64,000 nucleotides of DNA from contig NC_041011.1 in the NCBI RefSeq assembly GCF_004193775.1, forward strand, positions 12,952,968-13,016,967, in the 5' to 3' direction. The DNA comes from Glycine soja. Its lineage: Eukaryota; Streptophyta; Magnoliopsida; Fabales; Fabaceae. Both the position numbers and the translations under genes were made by a program. The notes under the pieces were generated by a model that saw only the letters and a list, made by a program, of their open reading frames with translations, was not told the origin of the DNA and did no database searches. This document shows, in pieces, positions 1 through 10,967 of this stretch (position 1 is the stretch's first letter; every line of letters begins with the position of its first letter).

Positions 1-15
1 AAATGCGTGGGATAG

Positions 16-114
16 TTGCAAGGGTTAACATTTAAGACATTAGGGGGAGGATATAAACAATGAATTGCAAGGGTTAACATTTAAGACATTAGTTTGGGAG
101 GATATAAACAATGA
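16..114. repeat. Tandem duplication, about 49 bp x 2
   Basis: Two consecutive near-identical units (16-64 and 65-114) begin TTGCAAGGGTTAAC and end in ATATAAACAATGAA. They differ by a few bases near the middle. A third partial start (TTGCA) follows at 115. The rest of 1-307 shows no gene; it is the DNA into which the LINE inserted. Confidence 0.85.
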
Positions 115-420
115 ATTGCATAAAGATAATTGGAGCAGCCCCTGCCTTATAATGTAGAGAGATCAAAGGGAAAGTTTAATTGCCTACAACTTCAACATCA
201 TGAATTTTTCAACTTTGCTATCTCATACAAGAGTTACATGGAATTCCAAATCTAATAAAGTGAATGCTCCTAAAATGAAAAGTATAGGAAGATATGTGTA
301 CATAGTGAATCCTGCCTAGGGTAGCTTTGCTATTCTTAGCCGGTCCCAAGCCCGGATAAAAGGAGAGGGTTGTGTTAGGCTTTCGACAGCCAACGTTAAA
401 CTTTGTCGAATCTCTATGAC

Positions 421-3400
421 ATGGATCAATTACGTAATAATGTGAATGCTAGGTCGTTGCCCGGAAGCAACGCGCTGTATGGCTCGAGTACAGTGTCAAA
501 AGAGCAAGGGCCGCTGCATCGCCGCCCGGATGTAGTGAAAAGTAAGCAAGGGTTCCCACATTTTCGTGAACGGGTGTGGGTAAAGAAGCTAGTTCATGAC
601 AGGAGGATTCGCTTTGGTACATGGAATATAGGCACACTTACTGGAAAATCTATGGAAATAGTGGATGTTATGGTGAGAAGGAAGATCAATTTTATGTGCC
701 TACAAGAAACTAAGTGGACAGGTGAAAAAGCGAAAGAATTAGACAACTCGGGATTTAAGCTGTGGTATACGGGAAAAATCAGATCAAGAAATGGGGTAGG
801 GATTATTGTGGACAAGGAGTGGAAGAAGGATGTCGTGGATGTAAGAAGAATAGGAGATCGTATCATAGTCTTAAAATTGGTAGTGGGACAGGACACCTTT
901 AATGTTATTAGTGGGTACGCACCTCAGGTTGGGTTAGCAGAACACTTTAAGGTAAAATTTTGGGAGGATCTAGAAGGGGTACTTCAGGATATACCCCAAG
1001 GAGAGAAAGTTTTCCTAGGAGGGGATCTCAATGGACATGTAGGTAGCGTGGCTAGAGGTTTTGAGGGGGTGCATGGGGGTTTTGGCCTAGGGGAGATGAA
1101 TGGGGAGGGTAAATCCATCTTGGAGTTTTCAGAGGCTTTGGATCTTTCTATAGCCAATACATGGTTTAAGAAAAGAGAGGAACATCTTATCACTTACAAA
1201 AGTGGAGGGACATGTTCTCAGATAGATTTCTTCCTTATCAGGAAGTCTGATAGGAAGTATTGCTTGAACTGTAAAGTTATCCCGGGAGAGAGCTTGACTA
1301 CCCAACATAGAGTTTTGGTTATGGATGTAAGAATTAGAGATAGGGCAAAGAGAAGAAGTCCTCTGGTAGCACCAAGGATCAAATGGTGGCACTTGAAGGG
1401 TGAGAAACAAGGAATCTTCCAACAAAAGATATGGGAGGGTTGGTGTGGACAATCACAAGGAAGTGCAAATGATATGTGGAACAAGATGTCCCAAGAGATT
1501 ATTAAAGTGGCTAAAGAGACGTTGGGTGAATCTAGAGGTTTTGGACCTAGGGGTAAAGAATCGTGGTGGTGGAATGAAAATGTTCAGAGCAAAGTTAGAG
1601 TAAAAAAGGAGTGTTTCAAGGAGTGGTCTAGGTGTAGAAATTCTGAAACTTGGGATAAGTATAAGATAGCTAGAAATGAAACCAAAAAGGCGGTGAGTGA
1701 GGCAAGAGCCCAAGCTTTTGACGGACTATACCAAGCTCTAGGAACCAGGGACGGAGAAAGATCTATATATAGGCTTGCTAAGGGTAGAGAGAGGAAGACT
1801 AGAGATTTGGATCAAGTAAAGTGTGTTAAGGATGAAGAAGGCAAAGTCTTAGTGCATGAAAAAGATATCAAGGAAAGGTGGAAGGCGTATTTCCACAACT
1901 TATTTAATGATGGATATGGATATGACTCTAGCAGTCTAGACACAAGAGAAGAGGACCGGAACTATAAGTACTATCGTCGGATTCAGAAACAGGAAGTAAA
2001 GGAAGCGTTGAAAAGAATGAGTAATGATAAGGCGGTGGGGCCAGACAACATACCTATTGAAGTGTGGAAAACTCTTGGAGATAGAGGTCTTGAGTGGCTC
2101 ACCGAACTCTTTAACGAAATTATGAGGTCAAAACGCATGCCGGAGGAATGGAGGAGAAGCACGTTAGTGCCAATCTATAAGAACAAGGGGGATATACAAA
2201 ATTGTGCAAATTATAGGGGAATCAAGCTCATGAGTCATACCATGAAATTATGGGAAAGAGTGATCGAACGGAGATTAAGAAAGGAGACTCAAGTTACTGA
2301 GAATCAATTTGGTTTCATGCCGGGAAGGTCGACCATGGAAGCGATTTATTTATTACGGCGGGTGATGGAGCAATATCGCATGGCCCAACAAGACTTGCAC
2401 TTGATTTTTATCGACTTGGAGAAAGCGTATGATAGAGTGCCTAGAGAGATTTTGTGGAAAGCTCTAGAGAAGAAAGGGGTTAGGGTTGCATATATTCGAG
2501 CTATCCAAGATATGTATGATAGGGTATCGACTAGTGTTAGGACACAGGGTGGAGAGTCAGACGATTTTCCCATCACAATTGGTTTACATCAAGGGTCAAC
2601 CCTTAGCCCCTACCTTTTTACCTTAATTCTGGATGTCCTCACGGAACAAATCCAAGAGATAGCGCCGAGATGCATGCTTTTTGCAGATGACATAGTCCTC
2701 CTTGGAGAGTCGAGGGAGGAGTTGAATGAGAGGTTGGAAACTTGGAGACGAGCTCTAGAAACACATGGCTTTCGCCTAAGCAGAAGCAAATCGGAGTATA
2801 TGGAATGTAAGTTCAACAAAAGAAGGAGGGTTTCTAACTCAGAGGTGAAAATAGGAGACCATATTATCCCTCAAGTCACACGGTTTAAATATCTTGGGTC
2901 TGTAATACAGGATGATGGGGAAATTGAAGGGGATGTGAATCATCGCATTCAAGCAGGATGGATGAAATGGAGAAAAGCATCGGGGGTGTTATGTGATGCA
3001 AAGGTACCGATCAAGCTAAAGGGAAAGTTTTATCGGACTGCGGTAAGACCGGCGATTTTGTACGGAACAGAATGTTGGGCGGTCAAGAGCCAACATGAGA
3101 ATAAAGTAGGTGTAGCGGAGATGAGGATGTTGCGGTGGATGTGTGGTAAGACTCGACAGGATAAAATTAGAAACGAAGCTATTAGAGAGAGGGTTGGAGT
3201 AGCGCCTATTGTAGAGAAGATGGTGGAAAATAGACTTAGGTGGTTTGAGCATGTAGAGAGAAGACCGGTAGACTCTGTAGTGAGGAGAGTAGACCAGATG
3301 GAGAGAAGACAAACAATTCGAGGCAGAGGAAGACCCAAAAAGACTATAAGAGAGGTTATAAAAAAGGATCTCGAAATTAATGGTTTGGATAGAAGTATGG

Positions 3401-3453
3401 TACTTGATAGAACATTATGGCGGAAGTTGATCCATGTAGCCGACCCCACCTAG
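421..3453 (+). CDS. RTE LINE endonuclease / reverse transcriptase polyprotein
   Basis: Uninterrupted ORF of 1010 aa from the first in-frame ATG (421); the frame is open upstream to at least 403. The protein nicks target DNA and primes reverse transcription of the element RNA. The N-terminal endonuclease domain (about residues 60-300) shows RFGTWNIG near residue 63, QETKW near 95, GDLNG near 201, an IDFF motif near 267 and a QHR near 295, covering the usual catalytic Asn, Glu, Asp and His positions. The reverse transcriptase (about 500-800) shows AVGPDNIPIE, GIKLMSHTMKLWE, NQFGFMPGRST, FIDLEKAYDRVPR, QGSTLSPYLF and the catalytic FADDIVLLG near residue 754. There is no C-terminal zinc knuckle or RNase H, as is normal for RTE elements. 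With no stop or frameshift in 3 kb, the copy may be recent and possibly still functional (inference). Confidence 0.88.
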   Translation: MDQLRNNVNARSLPGSNALYGSSTVSKEQGPLHRRPDVVKSKQGFPHFRERVWVKKLVHDRRIRFGTWNIGTLTGKSMEIVDVMVRRKINFMCLQETKWTGEKAKELDNSGFKLWYTGKIRSRNGVGIIVDKEWKKDVVDVRRIGDRIIVLKLVVGQDTFNVISGYAPQVGLAEHFKVKFWEDLEGVLQDIPQGEKVFLGGDLNGHVGSVARGFEGVHGGFGLGEMNGEGKSILEFSEALDLSIANTWFKKREEHLITYKSGGTCSQIDFFLIRKSDRKYCLNCKVIPGESLTTQHRVLVMDVRIRDRAKRRSPLVAPRIKWWHLKGEKQGIFQQKIWEGWCGQSQGSANDMWNKMSQEIIKVAKETLGESRGFGPRGKESWWWNENVQSKVRVKKECFKEWSRCRNSETWDKYKIARNETKKAVSEARAQAFDGLYQALGTRDGERSIYRLAKGRERKTRDLDQVKCVKDEEGKVLVHEKDIKERWKAYFHNLFNDGYGYDSSSLDTREEDRNYKYYRRIQKQEVKEALKRMSNDKAVGPDNIPIEVWKTLGDRGLEWLTELFNEIMRSKRMPEEWRRSTLVPIYKNKGDIQNCANYRGIKLMSHTMKLWERVIERRLRKETQVTENQFGFMPGRSTMEAIYLLRRVMEQYRMAQQDLHLIFIDLEKAYDRVPREILWKALEKKGVRVAYIRAIQDMYDRVSTSVRTQGGESDDFPITIGLHQGSTLSPYLFTLILDVLTEQIQEIAPRCMLFADDIVLLGESREELNERLETWRRALETHGFRLSRSKSEYMECKFNKRRRVSNSEVKIGDHIIPQVTRFKYLGSVIQDDGEIEGDVNHRIQAGWMKWRKASGVLCDAKVPIKLKGKFYRTAVRPAILYGTECWAVKSQHENKVGVAEMRMLRWMCGKTRQDKIRNEAIRERVGVAPIVEKMVENRLRWFEHVERRPVDSVVRRVDQMERRQTIRGRGRPKKTIREVIKKDLEINGLDRSMVLDRTLWRKLIHVADPT

Positions 3454-3464
3454 TGGGATAAGGC

Positions 3465-3481
3465 GTTGTTGTTGTTGTTGT
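3465..3481 (+). repeat. GTT microsatellite tail of the LINE
   Basis: Five to six consecutive GTT units follow the LINE stop codon after a short GATAAGGC spacer. This matches the simple-repeat 3' end of RTE elements and marks the right end of the insertion. Confidence 0.85.
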
Positions 3482-3639
3482 AGTGTATGAATATACTTCA
3501 TATTAAAGTTGTTCACTTTTCATTTTGTAGAAATTCAATTCTAGCAAAACCACTAGACCATTTAGTCAAATTTCTACTCAAGAGCCACCAAACTTTTGAT
3601 CAGGACAGAAAAATATAGAGAGATTTTATTTCAAAAGGT

Positions 3640-4038
3640 ATGCATATTGAGATTGATGATGATGTTGATGGGAACAATTAGCAAGAACTTGGCACTAAAA
3701 GGAAAGCTAATGGATTTTCAAGTGAGCATCGACATTGGGAGATGAAAGATTCTAGTCTTGAGATGTTAGAAGTGGCTCTCAGCAAATGAACTGAATTAAC
3801 AAAAGCAAGGGCAGAAATATCAAGAGCCAAGGCAAATCGATATAAAGTACTAGCTACTAGTCCAATAATGGATCGTTATTCTGTGGAAACTTGCATGGAA
3901 TTATTGAAATTCATGAATGATATTTCCCCTAAAATTTATAACAATGTTTTGGAGAAGTTTACAAATAAGGATTGGAGAACCATGTTTATTAAGATGCCTT
4001 CATATAGGAGGAAGGATTGGCTAGCATCTTTTGAGTAG
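3640..4038 (+). pseudogene. Myb/SANT-like domain protein, C-terminal remnant
   Basis: One reading frame from ATG 3640 to TAG 4036-4038 is broken by two in-frame stops (TAG 3679-3681, TGA 3787-3789). The last 57 codons, from an ATG at 3868, read through a segment with DRYSVETCMELL, KIYNNVLEKF, DWRTMFIKM and RRKDWLAS. This resembles the C-terminal tail of plant Myb/SANT-like proteins related to the Harbinger/PIF ORF1 family, where a region rich in Ala, Lys and Arg precedes it, as here. The DNA-binding domain itself is not seen. It could be a host-gene fragment or a remnant of a Harbinger element; no transposase is visible nearby. Confidence 0.5.
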
Positions 4039-5420
4039 TATTCAATAAATAGTTTATGTCAATTTGTTGACTTTGGGAGGAATTTTAAGCATCATGTGTT
4101 GAGTTGTTTAATTTTCAAGTGTTGGATTGCTAATTAGTTATTTCTCATGCTTGGTTAATTAAAATTAATTTGTTACTCTGTTTGGTTTAATAATATATAC
4201 CACTCATCCAATATAGTAGGAGTATACTTCAAGAACTGAAGTGTACATCAGATTTTAATTTAGCATTGTTTAAGTAGTTTCTGACCCGTCTCACTCACTT
4301 CAACTGGCTCTTCACTCTTCAGGGCTTTATTTGAAAGTAATAAATCACTGTTTGTGAAACATCCTGAGACCATTTTTAACATTTTGGCAATAAGTCCAAC
4401 TGTGTCAGGAAAAGTTGACTTCAGATTTCTCTTTCTTTTTCTTGTGTATTGAGATGTTTCTGATGTAATCCTTATGTGTAGAAAATGATGGTAATCTTGA
4501 GCTTGAATACCTTGAATGATTTTCTCAATGAAATGCATGTGGACATTTTTCACTTCTTCAACAGGATCGACTTCTCATAAATTCCAATAATTCTGACTTT
4601 CAGTAATAACTTTTACACCCAACAAATAAAAAATCGAAATTAGAATAACTTTTAAACTTGTAAAAATAAACAAATTTATCAAACATAGTCATTTTTTATT
4701 TGATGATTGTAGAGTTATGTTGTACTCTCATGCATAGACTATTTTCTCAACTAAAAATTATTTTTTCCAATCTTTCACTGTAAACAGAATTCAAGTGTTA
4801 TATACTGTAAAGAATTCTAACAATTTTTAACCAGTAATAATAGTAGAAAGAGTAATATTGCGCATAGATTTCAATCTGTTTGAATTCAACCATGATAAAA
4901 ATCCAAAAGTATTGGCTGATTATAATTAAAGTTGATATACTTGCGAATCATGTTATGATATATTGGCTGTTTCAAACATTTATTAATCTTATAAAATGGC
5001 TACCTTAATAAATATATAGTTTTTGACTCGACCTTTGTTATTCTTGGTAGTCCATGGATAGAAGAAGTAGGTAATGTTTGATCTTCCTTGTCCTCTCATG
5101 TTTGTACGATTGCTCATTAATATTGCCCCATTTTTTTCTATTCTGCAAATTTGATTTGCACTAGATCTATGATTGGCAAAACAAACATTTCATACACAGT
5201 GCAGGAAAATAACAAACTACATTATAGTTTACATGTACAACAAACACACTTGCAACACCCTGTGCATGAATCAACTGACAATTTGATTTGCCCCTTCATT
5301 ATGGTTTGGAGTTTAAGTTCATGCAACATTTCATGCTAATTTTGCACACAAGAAAAAAAAGGGTATTTTTTTCTTCATTAATTAAATGCATGGATAGACT
5401 AAAACATGCACAAGCATAGA
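4039..5420. other. AT-rich intergenic DNA, no supported gene
   Basis: No recognisable gene. An unbroken 97-codon frame on the minus strand (4260-4553) has a mixed, non-repetitive amino acid composition (for example KNVHMHFIEKIIQGIQ), but I recognise no family and see no support for expression. The final part before 5421 would hold the 3' UTR of the P450 gene. Confidence 0.5.
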
Positions 5421-7321
5421 TTAGACTTCAGCAAAAGGATGGAGTCTAGCCGCAGGGAAACATTGCAAGGGATGTGCCCTAGGAAGGGCCATTCCTGGTC
5501 CCTCTTCCATGTCAACCATTCCCTTCCCTTCTTCACCAACCTTCCATTCAAAACACTGAATCATTCCAGCTAGGGTGTTGGGAATAATCTGCAAAGCTAG
5601 TGAAGCACCAGGGCAGCTTCTTCTCCCAGCTCCAAATGACAAAAGTTCAAAATGCTGCCCCTTCAGATCCAAAGGACTCTGTCCCTCTTCGTTAAGGAAC
5701 CTCTCTGGCTTAAACTCAAGTGGATTTTCCCAATAGTTAGGGTCCCTACCAATGGCCCACACATTTACAAACAAAGTGGTCAATGCTGGAATGTCATACC
5801 CATTAACATTACAGTCTTCAGTGGATTGCCTCACTATTAAGGGCCCTGTCGGGTGAAGCCTCATTGTTTCCTTCACTATGGACTGAACATAGGGAAGGTT
5901 GAGAATATCTGATTCCTCCACCAATCTATTCTTACCAACCACTGAATCAATCTCTTGCCTTGCTTTTAACATGATATCTGGATGGTTTATTAGCTCAGCC
6001 AAAGCCCATTCTATTGTAGTGGCTGATGTCTCAGTTCCAGCACCAAACATGTTCTGCAAATTACATAACCAAAAAGCTTACTATAGTCTCCTCTTTCCTC
6101 TAAAATATAACACCAAAAACAAATTACTTGCTTCTTATATCTAATTTTAACAAGAGAGAAAGTAGTCTTTTTTTTTTTACTCAAAAGAAAATAGTCTACA
6201 CACCAAATTTTATATTGTTATTTAATTACAAATTGACATGAATGGTAAATTTGTAGATTTCTACAATAATCACCATAAAAGCTATATTTATTATTATTTT
6301 TGATTGAATGACATTGTAATTTTGTTTAGACTATTGTGTATAGAAATTAAACTTTTTTAACAAAATAATTGTTTTTTGGATGAAATAATAAAAGGAAATG
6401 TTAATTAATTACCATAATGAAGGCCTTGATATTTTCTCTCGTTAATCCAATCTCTGAACTTTCATCATTATAGATATCAAGTAGAATATCAAGTAAATCC
6501 CTCACTGCTTCATCTCCACCCATTTCCTTCTTTCTTGCATCTTCATGCTCCTTCATGATCTTCTCCATTATGGCATCATACCTACTCCTAACACTCTCAA
6601 GCCTTTTACCAAACCCCTGCAAATCCAACCTCTTAACAAACCACAACATGTCTCCCAAGTTGAACTTCCCACCTAGCTCAGTCATCTCTTTCACCAACTC
6701 AATCAATTGGTCCCCCTCCCCTTCAACATCATCACAACACCTTCTTCCCAAAGCCATCCTTGTGATTATGTTATTTGCCAACATGGCTAGCTCCTTCCCT
6801 ATGTTCACCTCCTCTCCAAAACAAGCCTTTTTCATCATACTCTTAAAAAACAGCTTTGTTTCTTCTTCTCTAATGGGAAGGTGCTGGTGAAGCATGCGGC
6901 CACCGAGGAGTTCAGTCATGCAAAGCCTCTTCATGAAGCTCCAATAGGGTCCATAGGGTGCCAACACAAAATCTGAAGAACCGTATGTGATGTAGTCCAA
7001 ATTGGTTCTTTTGGGTCGGTTTAGGAAACATGTTTCGTGGGTTTTGAGGCATTGTCTTGCCATTTCGGGTGATGAAACAAGAACACAAGGCTTGGAACCG
7101 AACAAGAGGTAGACCAAAGGACCATAACGTATTGAGATGTTGTGGAATGCTTGGTGGGGGAGCTTGGTGAGGAGGTAGAGGTGTCCTAACACAGGGAGGG
7201 CTCTAGGACTTGGGGGTAGACGTGACTTGATGCGAGACTTTGTGAATAATATTACACGTAAAATGAAGATGGAGGCTAGCCAAATGAAAAGCAACCCAAA
7301 ATAGTCACCAAAATCAGCCAT
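5421..7321 (-). CDS. Cytochrome P450, CYP93 family
   Basis: Two exons on the minus strand: 7321-6413 and 6053-5421, with a 359-bp phase-0 intron (donor ATG|GTAATT, acceptor TTTGCAG|AAC). They encode 513 aa, the normal P450 length. I chose the ATG at 7321 over an in-frame ATG at 7363 because it places the membrane anchor (about residues 7-27, [20 protein letters not shown]) at the extreme N-terminus. Hallmarks: proline hinge [14 protein letters not shown]-helix oxygen motif AGTETS (308-313), K-helix ETMR (365-368), PERF (419-422) and heme loop [10 protein letters not shown] with Cys450 as the iron ligand. The overall pattern ([26 protein letters not shown]) resembles CYP93 enzymes, which hydroxylate flavonoids, pterocarpans or triterpenes at the ER in legumes. 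The subfamily and substrate cannot be fixed by eye. The ORF is intact and no P450 neighbour is present. Confidence 0.88.
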
Positions 7322-7377
7322 TAATGTTGAAAAATTAACAATTATCAACTTAGAAAAACACAACTAAATTCAGCATT

Positions 7378-7386
7378 CTTATATGG
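7378..7386 (-). promoter_or_regulatory. Candidate TATA box of the P450 gene
   Basis: On the minus strand the sequence CCATATAAG lies 57-65 nt upstream of the chosen ATG (7321). This spacing would give a short 5' UTR of roughly 25-35 nt. Position and motif fit, but AT-richness makes chance matches common. Confidence 0.4.
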
Positions 7387-7753
7387 TGGTCATCTAGCTA
7401 TAAAATGAAAAAAAAAAAAAAAAAAACCAGCTAATGTGTGGAGGGTAAATAGATAAATTTATCCCTCAAAAGTGTAAGATGCTGACAAATTGGTCCCAAC
7501 AAAAAATAAGAAATATAAATTTAATTCTTGAATATATAAAAAAAATGTGATAAATTAGTTTCTGTAAATAATTTAATAATCAATTAGTTTCTAAATTTTT
7601 GCAATTTAATGTCAAATTAATTCTCGAAAAATATAATTTATTGTCAAATTAATCCTTAAAAAATATAACTTATTGTCAAATTGATCCTTGAATATTATAA
7701 CTTAATGACAAAATAATCTCACAAATTTAACATTAGGATTAATTTGTCGCACT

Positions 7754-9127
7754 TTTTTGCATATTTGGAATTAAATTTGTATTTTTTATCTTTCAAGAAT
7801 CAATTTATTAAGACATCACATTTTCAAAGATAAATTTAACTATTTATCCAATTCTTAAAGTAACTATTGCAGAATTATTCTAGTTTATCTCAAGTTCAAA
7901 TCTTAAATATTTAATTACATGAAATATTCAAAAGAAAAAAACATTATTTTACATCATAATTATCGTATTGGACTTGAGTACAATTATTTTTGGTGGAAAA
8001 TATGGGTACACCTAATACCTAATATATTACATATACACATGTTTGGTTTATTGATAAAAAAAAAACATGTGATTTATTAAAATAACTGATTTTATATATC
8101 AATAATTAATGTCACCAAATTCTTTCACAAAATTTATAATCTTTGATGTAAAATTCAAATCAAATCAGGTACCTATCACTATTAAAAATATCCAATATCA
8201 ACTATTGGTCATATATTTCACCCTTATTAGTGTGATATATCGTACTAATAATATATTACTAATTGAGAAAATATAGAATGATTAGCACTGTCGCCATTCT
8301 ACGCATCGTACTAATAATTGAGAAAATAAATGAAATTTCCAGTATAAATTCCAATGCCATAATGCATCGATTGCATATCTATCAATTTCATATATCAATA
8401 TAGAACTATTTGTTAATACAATACATCATGTAATATACCATTGGAATTTATACTAGAAAATTCATTTTTGTTTTTGTTAAAGAAACATCTATACTGAGGA
8501 TGAGCCGTTAGTTTTTTTTTTTTTTTTTGTGTGTAGTGCATATTAACCTACCAAGTAATTGCCTTTAAAAAAACCTACTAAGTAATTACTGGAACGCAAC
8601 CAGAAAAAAAATTGTTTGCTAATTTTTTTTAGTAAAGTTTGTTACATAAAATTTAAAAGGTTGATCTTTAATTTTTTTTTTGAAAAAAATATTTACAAGG
8701 TTGATCATAAATCAATTCCAACATCATATGCAATAAAGTTAATTAAATATAATAGCTCCATTAAAAAAAAGATTAAATATATTAGCATGAAAGTGAATTA
8801 TGTAACTAATATATATAATACGCTAAACCTGGCCTATAAAATATTAAAATCCGTACCTCTTAATTTTCTTCCTACTTGGTTTCTTGCTAAATACGTGAGT
8901 GTTGTCCTATATAGTACGTAGTTTGTCTTCTTGGTTTCATTCCTAGTGCATGTGGTCCTTTCTCCCTACACTGTCCTATATATATCCAAGAAAATTGGTA
9001 TTCTATTAAGAATAATGATTTAAGGTTTTGTACAGAAATGTGAATGTACATTTCTTACCGTAAAAAGTTGAAAGGCTAGCTCACACAAAAATTACTCATC
9101 ATAGGAAGCAAACTGAAAATAGTTAGT
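7754..9127. repeat. Direct tandem duplication, copy 1 (about 1.37 kb)
   Basis: This copy runs from TTTTTGCATATTTGG to AAAATAGTTAGT and matches 9131-10460 throughout with scattered substitutions and small indels. It contains no ORF of note. It does contain a run with TATATATATCC near the end and an internal inverted repeat (8331-8464). The sequence just before it (7387-7753) is AT-rich with several degenerate short repeats of the form CAAATTAATCCTTGAA. Confidence 0.85.
8331..8464. repeat. MITE-like hairpin, copy 1
   Basis: Left arm 8331-8356 (TGAAATTTCCAGTATAAATT...) and right arm 8439-8464 are near-perfect reverse complements of about 26 bp around an 82-bp AT-rich loop. The size and structure fit a small MITE or fold-back element. 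The element is repeated in the second copy of the duplication (9691-9819). Confidence 0.55.
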
Positions 9128-9130
9128 CTA

Positions 9131-10460
9131 TTTTTGCAAATTCAGGATTAAATTTGTATTTTTTATCTTTCAAGAATTAATTTATTGATACATCACACTT
9201 TTAAAGATAAATTTAACTATTTATCCAATGCCTAGAATAACTATTGCGGAATTATTCTAATTTATCTCAAATTCAAATTTTAAATACTTAATTACAGGAA
9301 ATATTCAAAAGCAAAAACATTATTTTACATCATAATTATTGTATTCGACTTGAGTATAATTATTTTTGGTGGAAAATATGGGTACACCTAATACCTCTCA
9401 TTATATATACACATGTTTGGTTTGTTGATAAAAAAGCATGTGATTTATTAAAATAACTGATTTTATATATCAATAATTAATGTCACCAAATTCTTTCACA
9501 AAATTTATAATCTTTATGTAAAATATAAATCAAATCAGGTACCTATCACTATTAAAATATCCTATATCAACTATTGGTCATATATTTCACCCTTATTAGT
9601 ATGATATATGGTACTAATAATATATTAGTAATTGAGAATGATTAACATTGTCGCCATTCTATATATCGTACTAATAATTGAGAAAATATATGAAAATTCC
9701 AGTATAAATTCCAATGCTATAATGCATTGATTGTATCTATCAATTTCATATATCAATATATAACTATTTGTTAATACAATACATCATATATACCATTGGA
9801 ATTTATACTAGAAAATTCATTTTTATTTTTGTTAAAGAAAAATCTATACTGAGGATGAGTGGTTAGTTAGTTTTTTTTTTTTTTTTTGTGTGTGCAGTGC
9901 ATATTAACCTACCAAGTAATTGCCTTTAAAAAAAACCTACTAAGTAATTACTGGAACACAACAAGAAAAAAAATTGTTCGCTAATTTTTTCGGTAGTAAG
10001 TTACATAAAATTTAAAAGGTTGATCTTATTTTAAAAAATATATATATTTAAAAGGTTGATCATAAATCAATTCCAACGTCATATGCGATAAGATTAAATA
10101 TAATAGCTCCATTAAAAAAAAGATTAAATATATTAGCATGAAAGTGAATCATGTTTATAATACGCTAAACCTGGCCTATAAAATATTAAAATCCGTACCT
10201 TTTAATTTTGTTCCTTGGTTTCTTGCTAAATACGTGTGAGTGTGGTCCTATATAGTACGTAGTTTGTCTTGGTTTCATTGCTAGTGCATGTGGTCCTTTC
10301 TCCCTACATTGTCCTATATATATCCTAGAAAATTATTATTCTATTAAGAATAATGATTTAAGGTTTTGTACAGAAATGTGAATGTACATTTCTTACCATT
10401 GAAACTTGAAAGGCTCACACAAAAATTACTCATCATAAGAAGCAAACTGAAAATAGTTAG
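9131..10460. repeat. Direct tandem duplication, copy 2 (about 1.33 kb)
   Basis: Second copy of the block at 7754-9127. Its right end (AAAATAGTTAG) directly abuts the first base of the LTR at 10461, so the LTR seems to have landed at or very near the end of the duplicated block. No gene is visible in it. Confidence 0.85.
9691..9819. repeat. MITE-like hairpin, copy 2
   Basis: Arms 9691-9716 and 9794-9819 pair as in copy 1, with a slightly shorter loop. The hairpin was carried along by the tandem duplication and was not inserted a second time, because its flanks match as well. Confidence 0.55.
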
Positions 10461-10967
10461 TGTTCCTGTAACGAATGGACAGGACATGGTCTACAATACC
10501 GAAGGCTCTTTTGCTCAGCCAAATGGTCTTTCTAATGGTAATTTGTCAATATCTCTGATGTATATGAATTCGAAAGGAAGAGTAGCTGTAAAAGGCACTC
10601 CAACGCTCAAGTAAGAGTTTGGTTCAGAATTATTAATGATGTAAAATGAATATTGAAGTGAACATTGGTTTTTACCTGGGTGATTCTTCCCTTTATATAC
10701 CGACCTTATTGGACCTTGGGTCTCTGGGCATGCATGTTCTGATTACCAGTTAAGTAATATGTCTCTTAATCTTGTTTCAGTGCTTCTGATTGGGCAATTA
10801 TCTTTAAGTGGGTTTATTAACCATAATCATCATCAAATGGTACCCAAGTATTGAAGGCTGAGACATGTTGTATGGACTATGTCGATTGGCCGAAAGGGTA
10901 TTCAACTTCATAGGACATGTTGTGCATTAGGTGTGTTATCGTCCTGTCCGAATACTTATTCGGTATA
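10461..10967 (-). repeat. LTR of the Tat-type element, left copy
   Basis: Starts TGTTCCTGTAACGAATGG and matches 27360-27886 over its whole length in the same orientation. The other copy is read on the minus strand, so this is either the 3' LTR of that element or a separate solo copy. The right limit near 10967 is where similarity to the other copy ends. A minus-strand TATA-like motif is present, as in the other copy. Confidence 0.65.

Larger units (their letters stand above)
308..3482 (+). mobile_element. RTE-type non-LTR retrotransposon (LINE), apparently full length
   Basis: A single long ORF with an apurinic-type endonuclease followed by a reverse transcriptase is preceded by a GC-richer leader of about 110 bp. 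It is followed only 10 bp after the stop by a GTT microsatellite tail (3465-3481) instead of poly-A. A short 3' UTR ending in a simple repeat is typical of the plant RTE clade. The 5' limit near 308 is judged from the change in base composition and is uncertain. I found no convincing target-site duplication. Confidence 0.8.

Noticed and set aside
290..3500. Target-site duplication of the RTE LINE
   Set aside because: Only short AT-rich partial matches (TAGTG-like) were found on the two sides; not convincing.
4260..4553. 97-codon minus-strand ORF with normal-looking composition
   Set aside because: No family recognised, no neighbouring exons or promoter seen; listed only within the intergenic entry.
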